Of a stretch of DNA of 64,000 bases, positions 15,366-24,920 are shown one piece after another. The translations under genes and the position numbers were made by a program. Under the pieces are notes generated by a model. It was not told the DNA's origin and did not search any database. It saw only the letters and a program-made list of their open reading frames with translations. How positions within the stretch are numbered: the first letter of the stretch is position 1; each line of letters opens with the position of its first letter. The DNA is from Neptunomonas qingdaonensis. Its GTDB lineage: Bacteria; Pseudomonadota; Gammaproteobacteria; Pseudomonadales; Balneatricaceae. Location of the stretch: contig NZ_FOOU01000001.1 in the NCBI RefSeq assembly GCF_900113275.1, forward strand, positions 310,001 through 374,000, written 5' to 3'.

Positions 15366-16718
15366 ATGAGATTACTGCACAACTTTATCGTTGTGGTGCT
15401 GGTTCAGCTTAGTATGCTGACGGTCGTCAGTGCAGATGTACGTGTTGTGACTCCCTCTTATGGCCTTCAGGTTGCCATTGATGGCGCGCAGCCGGGCGAC
15501 CAGCTGCTGCTGGATGCAGGCCGTTATATCGGTAACTTTAAGATTGATAAGCCGCTGATTCTGACGGGTAACTCCGGTACGATTATCGATGCCAATGGTA
15601 CAGGTCATGCGATCGTAGTTGAGGCGCCTGATGTTCGTATTGAGTCATTAGAGATACGCAACTGGGGTGGTGATTTGACGGAGATGGACTCCGCCGTGTT
15701 TGTTAAGAAACGGGCAGCCAGAACACACATTTTGAATAACTATCTGGTAGGCGATACTTTTGGTATTTGGGTGGACGGTACCCAGCAAGTACTGATTAAA
15801 GCAAACCGCATAGAAGGTAATTTACAGGTTCGGTCACAGGACCGTGGTAATGGGATTCATCTGTTTAATGTAGGCAAGGCGCGAGTTGAAGGCAACGAAG
15901 TGTGGCACACCCGTGATGGTATTTATATTGATACCAGTAATAACAATGAACTGATCGGCAACTATCTGCACGACTTACGGTATGGCGTGCACTATATGTA
16001 TTCTTATCACAACCTGGTGTCGGGTAACCGCACGGTTAATACGCGTACCGGTTATGCATTAATGCAATCCAAGTTTCTGACTGTTACCAATAATATTTCA
16101 GAGAATGATTCCAACTACGGAATATTGATGAATTTCATTACGCAATCGACGCTAGAAAATAATCGAGTGTCAGGTGTGCAGAATAACCGTTCCGAGAGCG
16201 GCGGTGGAACAAGCGGCTCCTCTGTGACTGAAGGTAAAGCTCTGTTTATTTATAACTCTTTGTTTAACCAGATACGCGGCAACCATTTTTCAGACAGTGA
16301 TTTAGGCGTGCATATGACCGCCGGATCAGAAGACAATATTTTTACCGGCAATGCCTTTGTGAATAACCGCGAGCAGGTTAAATATGTTGCTACCCGCCAG
16401 CAGAACTGGTCTCACGAAGGGGTAGGGAATTATTGGAGTGACTACCTCGGATGGGATATGGATGCCGATGGCATCGGTGATACACAATATGAACCGACAG
16501 ATGGTGTTGATCGTCTGTTATGGAAATTTCCTGCTGCCAAGGTGCTATTGAATAGTCCGGCAGTTGAAACAATTCGTTGGGTACAGCGGCAGTTCCCGGT
16601 GCTTAAAGCACAGGGTGTAGTTGATACCCATCCTTTGATGCAAATGCCAGAAAATTTATCGCCTTCAACGGCCAGCGATGCGGCAGTGACGGAAAAGATT
16701 GATGACAAACATAGTTGA
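15366..16718 (+). CDS. nosD: NosD, periplasmic beta-helix copper-site maturation protein
   Basis: NosD works with the NosFY ABC transporter to assemble the CuZ site of NosZ. The 450-residue protein has a Sec signal (about 23 residues) and then a right-handed beta-helix of NosD/CASH repeats rich in N, G and D (for example GNRTVNTRTGYALMQS, LENNRVSG). WSDYLGWDMDADGIGD near residue 357 is a conserved calcium-like loop of NosD. Its end overlaps nosF by 17 bases, so translation is coupled. Confidence 0.96.
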   Translation: MRLLHNFIVVVLVQLSMLTVVSADVRVVTPSYGLQVAIDGAQPGDQLLLDAGRYIGNFKIDKPLILTGNSGTIIDANGTGHAIVVEAPDVRIESLEIRNWGGDLTEMDSAVFVKKRAARTHILNNYLVGDTFGIWVDGTQQVLIKANRIEGNLQVRSQDRGNGIHLFNVGKARVEGNEVWHTRDGIYIDTSNNNELIGNYLHDLRYGVHYMYSYHNLVSGNRTVNTRTGYALMQSKFLTVTNNISENDSNYGILMNFITQSTLENNRVSGVQNNRSESGGGTSGSSVTEGKALFIYNSLFNQIRGNHFSDSDLGVHMTAGSEDNIFTGNAFVNNREQVKYVATRQQNWSHEGVGNYWSDYLGWDMDADGIGDTQYEPTDGVDRLLWKFPAAKVLLNSPAVETIRWVQRQFPVLKAQGVVDTHPLMQMPENLSPSTASDAAVTEKIDDKHS

Positions 16719-17619
16719 GTTAAGTGGTGTAGAGAAACGGTATCAGGGGGTGCATGCTCTGCAACCGTTGGATCTGGTGTTGCAGCAGGGTGAAGTGCTG
16801 GGCTTGTTTGGGCATAACGGTGCAGGTAAAACCACCACCATTAAATTGATTCTCGGATTGATTAAAGCCAGTGCGGGCTCAGTGCGTGTGTTTGGTCAGG
16901 ATCCGACACTTTCTGAGTCAAGGCGGGAGCGCCACCAGTTAGGCTTTCTCCAGGAAAATGTCAGCTTCTATGAGCAGTTGACTGGTTTGGAAGTGCTGCG
17001 TTACTTCGCTCGCCTTAAAGGTATTCAGGTATCTGAATGTCATCGCTTGCTTGAACAGGTTGGCTTGAAGGTAGCGGCTGGCCGACGCGTTAAAACCTAC
17101 TCAAAAGGGATGCGGCAACGGCTTGGCCTGGCTCAGGCATTGTTGGGAAACCCTAAACTGCTATTGTTGGATGAACCCACTGTCGGATTAGATCCGCTGG
17201 CGACTCAGGATTTTTATCATCGTATTGCCCAGCTTAAAGAGCAGGGTTGCACGGTGGTTCTTTGTTCTCATGTGCTGCCTGGCGTAGAGAAATATATCGA
17301 TCGGGCCATGATTATGGGTAAGGGCGCTGTGTTGGCCCAAGGGAGTTTGAATTCTTTGCGTCAGCAGGCTGAGTTACCGCTCACGCTGAATGTGAAAGGT
17401 ACTGACCTGCAGTTACCACAAGATCTACAAGCGCGTGCGATTACGTTAGCGGATGGTGTCAGTTTGAAACTCTCATTACAGGAAAAAATGCCAGTCATGC
17501 AGCATATGCTGGCGCAAGCCGGTGTGACAGACATTGACCTGCATTTGCCATCGCTTGAGGATCTTTATACCCACTATACCCGTACCTGTGTGGGTCATGA
17601 GATGGAGGGCATGCTATGA
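16702..17619 (+). CDS. nosF: NosF, ATPase of the NosFY copper-maturation ABC transporter
   Basis: This is a 305-residue ABC ATPase with Walker A GHNGAGKTT (about residue 37), signature YSKGMRQRL (about 135) and Walker B LLLLDEPTVGLDP (about 155). It powers the NosY permease; NosDFY deliver sulfur and interact with NosL-Cu for CuZ assembly. I use the ATG at 16702 with GGAAAAG upstream rather than the TTG at 16699. The stop overlaps the nosY start as ATGA. Confidence 0.96.
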   Translation: MTNIVELSGVEKRYQGVHALQPLDLVLQQGEVLGLFGHNGAGKTTTIKLILGLIKASAGSVRVFGQDPTLSESRRERHQLGFLQENVSFYEQLTGLEVLRYFARLKGIQVSECHRLLEQVGLKVAAGRRVKTYSKGMRQRLGLAQALLGNPKLLLLDEPTVGLDPLATQDFYHRIAQLKEQGCTVVLCSHVLPGVEKYIDRAMIMGKGAVLAQGSLNSLRQQAELPLTLNVKGTDLQLPQDLQARAITLADGVSLKLSLQEKMPVMQHMLAQAGVTDIDLHLPSLEDLYTHYTRTCVGHEMEGML

Positions 17620-18443
17620 GCCCAATCATTACTGTTGCAGCAAAAGAGTTTCGTGATGGTTTACGTAACCGTTGGGTGCTTTCCATCGCTGTGATTTTTG
17701 CTGTATTGGCTACGGGCTTAGCCTATTTTGGCTCAGCGGCTGCGGGGCAAGTGGGCTTTACGTCGCTATCTACCACCATTATCAGCCTCGCGAGTCTGGC
17801 TGTTTTTATTATTCCACTGATCGCGCTGATGCTAGCCTACGACGGGATCGTAGGTGAGGATGAAAGCGGCACCTTGTTGTTGTTACTCACTTATCCATTA
17901 TCACGTTGGCAGCTTCTGTGCGGCAAGATGCTCGGCCACGGCGCTATTATGGCGTTCTCAACCTTATTGGGTTTCGGCTCTGCTGCTTTGATCATGGGGC
18001 TGTTTGCGCCGGATATCAGTTGGGCGGAGTTAGTGGTTCCCTTTAGCTTGTTTATTCTGTCTGCCATTTTACTGGGCTGGATCTTTATCGCATTCGCCTA
18101 TGTGATTAGTGTCAGTGTGACCGAAAAATCGAAAGCGGCAGGTTTGGCATTGGTTGTCTGGTTTTTGTTCGTGCTGGTGTTTGATCTGGGCTTGTTGGGC
18201 TTGCTAGTGGGTACGCAAGGCGACGTGGACGCTGAGCTTTTTCCCTATTTGCTGCTGTTGAATCCAACCGATATCTTTCGGCTGGTGAATATTACCTACT
18301 TTGCTGATCAGCAATTAAGTGGCTTGATGGCTATCGCTGAACATGTGCGCTTATCGACCACTTCATTGTTAATAAGTTTGCTGGTCTGGCTATCAGTACC
18401 CGTAGTATTGGCGCTGGCGTTATTTAACAGGAGAACATTGTGA
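17616..18443 (+). CDS. nosY: NosY, permease of the NosFY ABC transporter
   Basis: This is a 275-residue ABC-2 type permease with six hydrophobic segments. The conserved LAYDGIVGEDESGTLLLLLTYPLSR stretch (about residues 74-98) is typical of NosY and related gliding/exporter permeases. It partners with NosF in the inner membrane. It starts inside the nosF stop (ATGA) and ends overlapping nosL (GTGA), so F, Y and L form one translational unit. Confidence 0.95.
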   Translation: MSPIITVAAKEFRDGLRNRWVLSIAVIFAVLATGLAYFGSAAAGQVGFTSLSTTIISLASLAVFIIPLIALMLAYDGIVGEDESGTLLLLLTYPLSRWQLLCGKMLGHGAIMAFSTLLGFGSAALIMGLFAPDISWAELVVPFSLFILSAILLGWIFIAFAYVISVSVTEKSKAAGLALVVWFLFVLVFDLGLLGLLVGTQGDVDAELFPYLLLLNPTDIFRLVNITYFADQQLSGLMAIAEHVRLSTTSLLISLLVWLSVPVVLALALFNRRTL

Positions 18444-18943
18444 AGAGCTTTTTCGGTATGCGCATCTGGGCTGCACTATTGTTATTGGCCGTGTTCGGCT
18501 TAACTGGATGTAATCAGGGTTCGACAGAAAAGGTGATGGCACAAAAGGCGATGGCACTTGAAAGTGCGGATGAGTGCCACCTTTGCGGCATGTTAATTGC
18601 CCGCTTTCCAGGCCCTAAAGGTCAGGTATACGAGCGTGGCATAAAGCAAAACATGAAGTTTTGCTCAACGCGGGATATGTTTGCTTATGCACTTGATCCA
18701 GAGCATAAACATAATATCCAGTCTGTGTTTGTACATGATATGGCGGTTAATCCGTGGGATGAGCCCAGCGAAGATACTTACATCGACGCTCGCAAAGCCT
18801 GGTTTGTTGTTGGATCGTCTAAAAAAGGTGCGATGGGGCCAACACTGGGGAGCTTTAAAAAGAAAGAAAGCGCCGAGGCCTTTGCAAAAGAGTTTGGTGG
18901 TGAGTTGAAGCGTTTTGATGAGCTGACACTTAATATTATCTGA
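18440..18943 (+). CDS. nosL: NosL, copper-chaperone lipoprotein
   Basis: NosL is an outer- or inner-membrane-anchored lipoprotein that binds Cu(I) and supplies copper to apo-NosZ. The 167-residue precursor has a lipobox LTGC (cysteine 24) and the copper-binding motif CHLCGM (residues 46-51). Later conserved parts include MKFCSTRDMF and WFVVGSSKKGAMGPT. It starts at GTG overlapping the nosY stop. It is the last recognised nos gene; no nosX or second copper chaperone follows. Confidence 0.95.
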   Translation: MKSFFGMRIWAALLLLAVFGLTGCNQGSTEKVMAQKAMALESADECHLCGMLIARFPGPKGQVYERGIKQNMKFCSTRDMFAYALDPEHKHNIQSVFVHDMAVNPWDEPSEDTYIDARKAWFVVGSSKKGAMGPTLGSFKKKESAEAFAKEFGGELKRFDELTLNII

Positions 18944-18987
18944 GCATGAGGCTGGCGATGGGCTCTCACTGATGTGGGCCGTGGAAA

Positions 18988-19021
18988 GTGTAATGCTTTG
19001 ATTAGGTGAAAAGTATTACAC
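18988..19021. terminator. Hairpin terminator between nosL and a convergent gene
   Basis: A 12-pair stem including one G-U pair is formed by 18988-18999 and 19010-19021. It lies between the convergent nosL and the 74-aa membrane-protein gene. There is no long T-run. Confidence 0.5.
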
Positions 19022-19032
19022 AAGCCACTGTA

Positions 19033-19257
19033 TTATGGCTGAGGCTTATAGCGGGCAGCACTGATGATACTGATTAAGTGGATGATAGCGGCAATGATGG
19101 CGGGAAATATCAGAAAATACAGGGCGTATCCCGCTGCAGTTGTAAGAAAAAAGAAAAATGCGGCAAGCAAGCGTCCTTGTACCAAGTGCCCCAGTCCCGG
19201 AATAAAAATGTTACACAAAGCGGCTATTACATTGCCTGCACTGCCTTGTTCGCTCAT
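19033..19257 (-). CDS. Small membrane protein, 74 aa
   Basis: Two hydrophobic segments cover about residues 9-45 and 46-66 with the turn GLGHLVQGR, a pattern reminiscent of TM2/DUF-type small envelope proteins. The ribosome site is excellent (AGGAGGA 8 bases before the ATG), which supports a real, well-translated gene. The function is unknown. It is convergent with nosL and separated from the c-di-GMP genes by about 280 bases. Confidence 0.75.
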   Translation of the reverse strand: MSEQGSAGNVIAALCNIFIPGLGHLVQGRLLAAFFFFLTTAAGYALYFLIFPAIIAAIIHLISIISAARYKPQP

Positions 19258-19540
19258 GAAATCATCCTCCTGTTCATCTAAAAAAGAGGGTGCGTTATTC
19301 TTATCTATCTGTCAATAAACAAGCTGAAACACATCGGTTATCAGCCGCGTTGTTTTTGTACGGTATCAAAAAGAAAGCATTGGTCTTATTTAAATACAGA
19401 GGCTGAATTCAGATAAAGAGCGTTAGCGGCTTTTAAACGTTTTATAAAATAGGTATTTTTGTTTAGAGACCCCTATAGTATCTCACTCTAAAGTTTGGCT
19501 ATACTGAATGTATTCTGAACTGAATAATGAACGGATTCAT

Positions 19541-20743
19541 ATGGACATTAGGAAGATGAAGTGTTTAATCCTTGATGACAGCAAGGCCATTACCGGATTG
19601 CTGCAGTTGATCATTATGGATGAACTGGGTGCAGCAGAAGCACTTGTTGCTAATAATGTGGCCGATGCACTGCTGTTACTAGAAAATAATCCCGCCTCTA
19701 TTGATGTTGTTTTTTGCGACCTGAATTTGCCCGATGTTGATGGTGTCGCGTTTTTACGCATGCTGGCAGAGCAAGGCTTTCAGGGTTATATCGTTATTGT
19801 CAGTTCAGTCTCTCATCGTGTGCTCAAGTCTGTAGAGCATCTGGTGCGAAACCATCAGCTGAAATTTTTAGGTACTATCATTAAACCTATCTCTCCGCAG
19901 TCGGTTGTTCAGTTGCTGCAGAGTATCGGCAGTCATGGCGCAGTAAAACCTCCCGCTACTGTTAAAGAGAAATTAACAGTGCCCGAGTTAATTGAAGCTT
20001 TAGAAATGGGCTATTTTGAGTGTTATTATCAGCCCCAAGTGTGTGCGATGACACGTAATGTTGTTGGTTTTGAAGCACTTGCCAGATTAAAGAGTCCCAA
20101 GAGAGATCTGGTTTTTCCCGATGATTTTATCGCTTTAATGGAACAACATAGTTTGATTCTTCGCCTGACGAAAGATCAGATTATTTCAGTCTTCAAACAA
20201 TGGAAAATATGGCATCAGCAGGGTCATTGCTATCGTGTTGCTATCAATATCTCTGCGTTGTTACTCAATGACTTAGAGCTTCCGGGCTTTATTCTTGAAC
20301 AGATAAATAAATACGGCATTAAGCCTACCCTGGTAACGCTTGAAATAACCGAGTCCTGTTTAAATGAAGACCGTATCAAGGCTTTAGAAGTGCTAAGCCG
20401 CCTGTCGATGTATGGGATTAATCTTTCTATCGATGATTTTGGTACCGGTTACTCTTCTATTGAGCGTCTGCAGAGTTTGCCTTTCAATGAGGTGAAAATC
20501 GACCGCTTATTTGTACAAAATGCTGTTGCCTCTGAAAGTGAAAGACCTGTGCTCGATTCGATGATAGGCATGGCTAATCGTTTAGGGCTGAGAGTAGTTC
20601 TTGAGGGGGTAGAAACGCTGGCACATTGGCAGATGGTTTGCCACTCAGGTTGTGATAGCTTCCAGGGGTATTTCATCGCTAAACCGATGAGCGTTGATAA
20701 GCTTGAAAAGTGGCTACGTGATTGGGATAAAATGACTCACTAA
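19541..20743 (+). CDS. Response regulator with EAL phosphodiesterase output
   Basis: I use the ATG at 19541 (about 400 aa); an in-frame ATG at 19508 has no ribosome site. Residues 1-125 are a receiver with the DD pair near the start and phospho-aspartate D60 in FCDLNLPD. Residues 150-400 are an EAL domain with intact EAL (178-180), NIS, EITES, DDFGTGYSS, KIDR and EGVET motifs, so it should hydrolyse c-di-GMP to pGpG when activated by phosphorylation. No kinase is adjacent. It is the first of three consecutive c-di-GMP genes. Confidence 0.92.
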   Translation: MDIRKMKCLILDDSKAITGLLQLIIMDELGAAEALVANNVADALLLLENNPASIDVVFCDLNLPDVDGVAFLRMLAEQGFQGYIVIVSSVSHRVLKSVEHLVRNHQLKFLGTIIKPISPQSVVQLLQSIGSHGAVKPPATVKEKLTVPELIEALEMGYFECYYQPQVCAMTRNVVGFEALARLKSPKRDLVFPDDFIALMEQHSLILRLTKDQIISVFKQWKIWHQQGHCYRVAINISALLLNDLELPGFILEQINKYGIKPTLVTLEITESCLNEDRIKALEVLSRLSMYGINLSIDDFGTGYSSIERLQSLPFNEVKIDRLFVQNAVASESERPVLDSMIGMANRLGLRVVLEGVETLAHWQMVCHSGCDSFQGYFIAKPMSVDKLEKWLRDWDKMTH

Positions 20744-20873
20744 AATAACGATGAAATTTGGCGTATCGTTAGGCTTGGGTGTTAATATTGACTAAGCTTG
20801 TTATGCGCCATCAATTATTATCAGCTATGTTATTAGTCAATTGATATCCATATATCTGTAGTCGGAGCGTTTT

Positions 20874-22115
20874 GTGTCAAAACTAGCATCTACCCTTCAG
20901 GGTGAAGAGCAGCTAAGTGTCCTGATGGCGCGTCAGCCCATTTTCTCAAAAAGTCAGGACGTAGTTGCCTTTGAATTGCTCTTTCGTGGAGAAGAAGGTT
21001 CAGATTTACGGGCGATTAAAGATGATGTAGCTACGTTTGATGTGGTCATGAATACCTACGCTAATATCGTGGCAGACAAAGGCAGTAAAAGACTTCCCTG
21101 CTATCTGAAAATTACCGACACAGTCCTCCTTGGTGATAGTTTACCTGAATTACCCCCCACGTTGTTTTCATTAGAAATACTCGGTCGTTCTGACATAACG
21201 CCTGTGTTTATAGCAAAAGTGAAAGAGTTTTCGCACAAAGGTTACCGCATTGTTTTAGCTGATTATGATCCTGAGGATTCCCGTTACGACCCACTGTTAA
21301 ACGTTATTCATGTTCTCAAACTGGATATTCAGCGACTGGGTTTATCTAACTTGCCCAAAATCATCCACAAGCTTAAGCCTTATCAGTTGGATTTACTGGC
21401 TGATAAAGTGGAAACCAAAGACGAGTTTCGTCAATGTCTCGAAATGGGGTTTTCGTTATATCAAGGCTACTTCCTCAGTCGTCCGATAGCGGTGAAAGGG
21501 AAAAAAATCGGGACTAGTAAAGTCTTATTGCTGCAACTGTTAGGTGAGCTTCAGCGGGACAGTGCGACGGGCGCTTCGCTTGAAGGGATTGCGATTAATG
21601 ACCCTGCATTGACGTATAAGATTTTAAAAGTTGTCAACTCGGCCGCTTTTCATGTGCCACGTGAGATCAACTCACTTTCCCATGCGATCACCTTGTTGGG
21701 CATGGAACAAATACGTCGCTGGATCCTGTTGTTTTTGACGACCTCAGAAGATGGAAAGCCGAATGAGCTGACACGTAGTATGCTTATCCGGGGAAGAATG
21801 TGTGAGTTGCTGGCTGAGCTGATGGGCCGGGAATCTTCCATGAACTACTTTATTGTAGGTTTGCTTTCGCAATTGGATGCCATGTTTGATATTGAAATGA
21901 AGGATCTGTTACAGGAAGTCCCTCTGAGTCATGAACTAAAAAATGCGTTGTTGCATTATTCAGGCCCGATGGGTGAAACGCTACAGGATGTGGAGAATTA
22001 TGAGCGAGGCCAGTTTGATCAGCTACATGGACAGATAGACCGTCCTTTGTATGAAGTTGCCTATCGCCACAGTTTGAAATGGTCTGAGCAAGTTATGAAT
22101 GCACTGCAAAGTTAA
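20874..22115 (+). CDS. EAL-like/HDOD signalling protein (YuxH type)
   Basis: The protein has 413 residues from a GTG with GGAG upstream. Residues 1-200 are a degenerate EAL-type barrel beginning MARQPIF, with FELLFR in place of the catalytic EAL signature, so phosphodiesterase activity is unlikely. Residues 205-400 are an HDOD domain (LQLLGELQRD...LTYKILKVVNSAAF...ITLLGMEQIRRWILL). Such proteins act as regulatory scaffolds and in some bacteria bind c-di-GMP or influence motility and biofilm. It lies between two proteins with intact EAL domains, suggesting a shared pathway. Confidence 0.9.
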   Translation: MSKLASTLQGEEQLSVLMARQPIFSKSQDVVAFELLFRGEEGSDLRAIKDDVATFDVVMNTYANIVADKGSKRLPCYLKITDTVLLGDSLPELPPTLFSLEILGRSDITPVFIAKVKEFSHKGYRIVLADYDPEDSRYDPLLNVIHVLKLDIQRLGLSNLPKIIHKLKPYQLDLLADKVETKDEFRQCLEMGFSLYQGYFLSRPIAVKGKKIGTSKVLLLQLLGELQRDSATGASLEGIAINDPALTYKILKVVNSAAFHVPREINSLSHAITLLGMEQIRRWILLFLTTSEDGKPNELTRSMLIRGRMCELLAELMGRESSMNYFIVGLLSQLDAMFDIEMKDLLQEVPLSHELKNALLHYSGPMGETLQDVENYERGQFDQLHGQIDRPLYEVAYRHSLKWSEQVMNALQS

Positions 22116-22175
22116 CATTCTCGCCAACTAGGTTCAGTCTACCGCTATTACTTATCAGAATAAGGAGAGCAGTGG

Positions 22176-24920
22176 GTGAAACGTTTAACAATCTTACTAT
22201 TGTTTCCGATCTCTTTGTTGCTGGTTTACATTTTACTGGTTGAACAGGTCTGGCTGCCTGGTGTGTACAGCAAAATACTCGAAGAGAAAGTTGCCGAGGT
22301 TAACCGTAGCGCTTATCTGATCGGTGAAGCCATTAAAATAGCCCCCGCTAGCGCCAACACATTGATCTCTTCTATGGATAATGATGCAGGGGAGGGTATG
22401 TATTGGCGAACTATTTTTATCGTTGACCCCAACTCATCTGATAATCACATGGCCCCTCCGCTTGGCTATGGCAGTGGTGCTCATCTTATTCGTTACCCTA
22501 TTGAAGATAGCGCTTTGCAGTTGGCTGCCTGGATTAACGTGGATGCAATATTTCTTCAGTTAGAAAATCAAGTTCGCCCTTATGTTATGACCTCGGTTGT
22601 TCTGGTATGTGTGTTGTTTTTACTGATGCTGTTGTTGCAGCGTCGGCTGTTATTAACACCGATAAGGCAGTTGGTTCGTGCTTCAGAGCAGATAGTGACG
22701 GGCGATACTGATTATCCTCTTCCCCGGATTGCAAAAGGTTCGGTATTGGCGCCGCTCTTCTCCTCCTTTATTACAATGAGGCAATCGCTGGCAGAACAGG
22801 AGCTGCAAAGTAAAACCGAAATTAACGCCCTTGTTTCTGTTAAAGAGCGCTTTAAAGAGGCGCATCAGATTGCACGATTAGGTTGTTGGGAATGGCGTCT
22901 ATCTGATGATCTTTTTTGGTGCTCAGAGAGCGTAAAAAATATTTTATCGATTCCAGACAAGCAGCTTCTGAGTTTAGACAGCTTTGTCTCAGTTGTGCAT
23001 CCGGCTGATCGCGATAGGGTGTTAACACAACTGAAAAAAATGAAAGATGAAGCTCAGCCGATCAATATTTATTACCGCGTGGCAGCTCCGGCGGAGCCTG
23101 TTTCTAATGTACCGGTTCCTTCTGTGCCTTTTTCATCAGGAGCTATCCGCCATGTTCAGCTTTTGAGTGATGTCTCGGTTAATGAAAACGGAGAAGCTAC
23201 CCGGATTTATGGAACGTGTCAGGATATTACTGAACATAAAAATATTGAAGCATCACTGAAAAAATTGTCCAGCGCTATCACGCATGCAGGATCCAGTGTG
23301 ATGATTACGGATGTTATTGGTGCGATTGAATATGTGAATCCTAAGTTTACCGAGACAACCGATTACACTCTTGAAGAGGTAGTGGGGCAGCAAGCAGAGT
23401 TGTTGAGCCGAAAATGGATCAGCGCTGATTTTTATGATTCATTATGGCAATCACTCCTTTCTGGACAGCATTGGCGAGGGGAGTTGCAAAGCAGAAGGAA
23501 GAATGGCGGCACTTTCTGGTCTCAGGTGTCGATTTCCCCTATTAATAATGACGACGGTGAGCTAGCGCACTATGTCATCGTTAGTGAAGATGTGACGAAG
23601 CTCAAAGTTGCGCATGCGCGCATGGAGCGCTTGGCTTTATACGATGAACTGACAGGGTTGCCTAACCGGCGCTTTTTTTTCAGCGAGCTTTCAAGGCTGT
23701 TTGCTCAAGATGTGATGGAATACCCAGCGGTTGTGATGTTGCTGGATCTTGATTATTTTAAAACCATCAACGATACGCAAGGGCACAGTGCCGGCGATCT
23801 GTTGCTCGTCGAAGTCGCTCAGCGCTTGATTGATTGTCTGAGTAACAGTGATATTGCCGTACGCTTAGGCGGAGACGAATTCGCCATATTAATAAATCCG
23901 GTGCTGGATGTTGAGCATGTCGAATTGATGGCGGCAAATGTTTTGAATGAAATAGCCCGGCCATTTCATATTAATGAGAACGAGCTTCAGATCAGTACCA
24001 GCCTCGGGTTGGCATGGTTACCCAAAGATGGTGATTCACCGGAGGTGCTGCTTAAGCACGCTGATCTGGCCATGTCACAGGCAAAAGAGAAGGGGGGAAA
24101 CCAATACCGTTTCTTTACAGAAAGCCTGCATGATCAGCTTCAGGCTTATATTAGCTTTTCCAGAGAGATGCCTAAGGCGCTGGATGCGCATAACTTCACG
24201 TTACTTTATCAACCTCAGATCGACCTGAAGTCAGGAGCCATCTGCAGTGTCGAGGCATTGGTTCGCTGGAATCATCCTGAGTTGGGGGTTATCTCGCCGC
24301 AGGACTTTATTCCCGTTGCTGAAGAGACCGGTTTTATTGTGCCGCTGGGGCGCTGGGTGCTACAAGCGGCCTGCAAGACTATTAAATACCTTGCGCAGCA
24401 CCGCATGTCGCATATCAAGGTCGCTATTAACTTATCCCCCCGACAGTTTCGTGACCCGAATCTACTGGTCATGATTCGCCAGATGCTTGAGGAATATGAA
24501 ATTGATCCGACCTGTTTGGAGCTGGAAATTACAGAGTCGTTGCTGATGCATGATATTGGTTTGGCCATTGATACGTTAAAAGCACTACAGGCGTTGGGCA
24601 TTACTATTGCTATTGATGACTTTGGCATTGGTTATTCATCATTTAATTACCTGAAGACGTTACCCATCAATGTACTGAAGATTGACCGGGAGTTTATAAA
24701 AGATATTCCTCAGCATCTGGACGATATGGAAATCACCGCCGCCATGATTTCGATGGCTCATCGCTTAAATATGAGTGTCGTAGCAGAAGGGATCGAAACC
24801 GAGGTGCAGCGGGCCTTTCTTCAAGAGCATGATTGCGATGTAGGGCAGGGCTACTTGTTTAGTCGTCCTGTTGTGTTAAACGATTTACTGCTGTTGTTAA
24901 CAGAGAACAATAGCAAGTGA
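22176..24920 (+). CDS. Membrane PAS-PAS-GGDEF-EAL protein
   Basis: The 914-residue protein starts at GTG after AAGGAGAG. A helix near the N-terminus and another at about residues 132-152 enclose a periplasmic sensor of about 105 residues. A HAMP-like stretch follows (about 155-215), then PAS domains at about 225-355 and 362-485. The GGDEF domain (about 490-650) has an intact GGDEF near 565, and the EAL domain (about 665-905) has intact EAL near 692, DDFGIGYSS and EGIET. Both catalytic signatures are complete, so synthesis and breakdown are both possible; one may be regulatory. The stop overlaps the TauE gene. Confidence 0.94.
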   Translation: MKRLTILLLFPISLLLVYILLVEQVWLPGVYSKILEEKVAEVNRSAYLIGEAIKIAPASANTLISSMDNDAGEGMYWRTIFIVDPNSSDNHMAPPLGYGSGAHLIRYPIEDSALQLAAWINVDAIFLQLENQVRPYVMTSVVLVCVLFLLMLLLQRRLLLTPIRQLVRASEQIVTGDTDYPLPRIAKGSVLAPLFSSFITMRQSLAEQELQSKTEINALVSVKERFKEAHQIARLGCWEWRLSDDLFWCSESVKNILSIPDKQLLSLDSFVSVVHPADRDRVLTQLKKMKDEAQPINIYYRVAAPAEPVSNVPVPSVPFSSGAIRHVQLLSDVSVNENGEATRIYGTCQDITEHKNIEASLKKLSSAITHAGSSVMITDVIGAIEYVNPKFTETTDYTLEEVVGQQAELLSRKWISADFYDSLWQSLLSGQHWRGELQSRRKNGGTFWSQVSISPINNDDGELAHYVIVSEDVTKLKVAHARMERLALYDELTGLPNRRFFFSELSRLFAQDVMEYPAVVMLLDLDYFKTINDTQGHSAGDLLLVEVAQRLIDCLSNSDIAVRLGGDEFAILINPVLDVEHVELMAANVLNEIARPFHINENELQISTSLGLAWLPKDGDSPEVLLKHADLAMSQAKEKGGNQYRFFTESLHDQLQAYISFSREMPKALDAHNFTLLYQPQIDLKSGAICSVEALVRWNHPELGVISPQDFIPVAEETGFIVPLGRWVLQAACKTIKYLAQHRMSHIKVAINLSPRQFRDPNLLVMIRQMLEEYEIDPTCLELEITESLLMHDIGLAIDTLKALQALGITIAIDDFGIGYSSFNYLKTLPINVLKIDREFIKDIPQHLDDMEITAAMISMAHRLNMSVVAEGIETEVQRAFLQEHDCDVGQGYLFSRPVVLNDLLLLLTENNSK

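Noticed and set aside
20841-20854. FNR box upstream of the EAL-HDOD gene
   Set aside because: TTGATATCCATATA has one good half-site but the second half matches only three of five positions.
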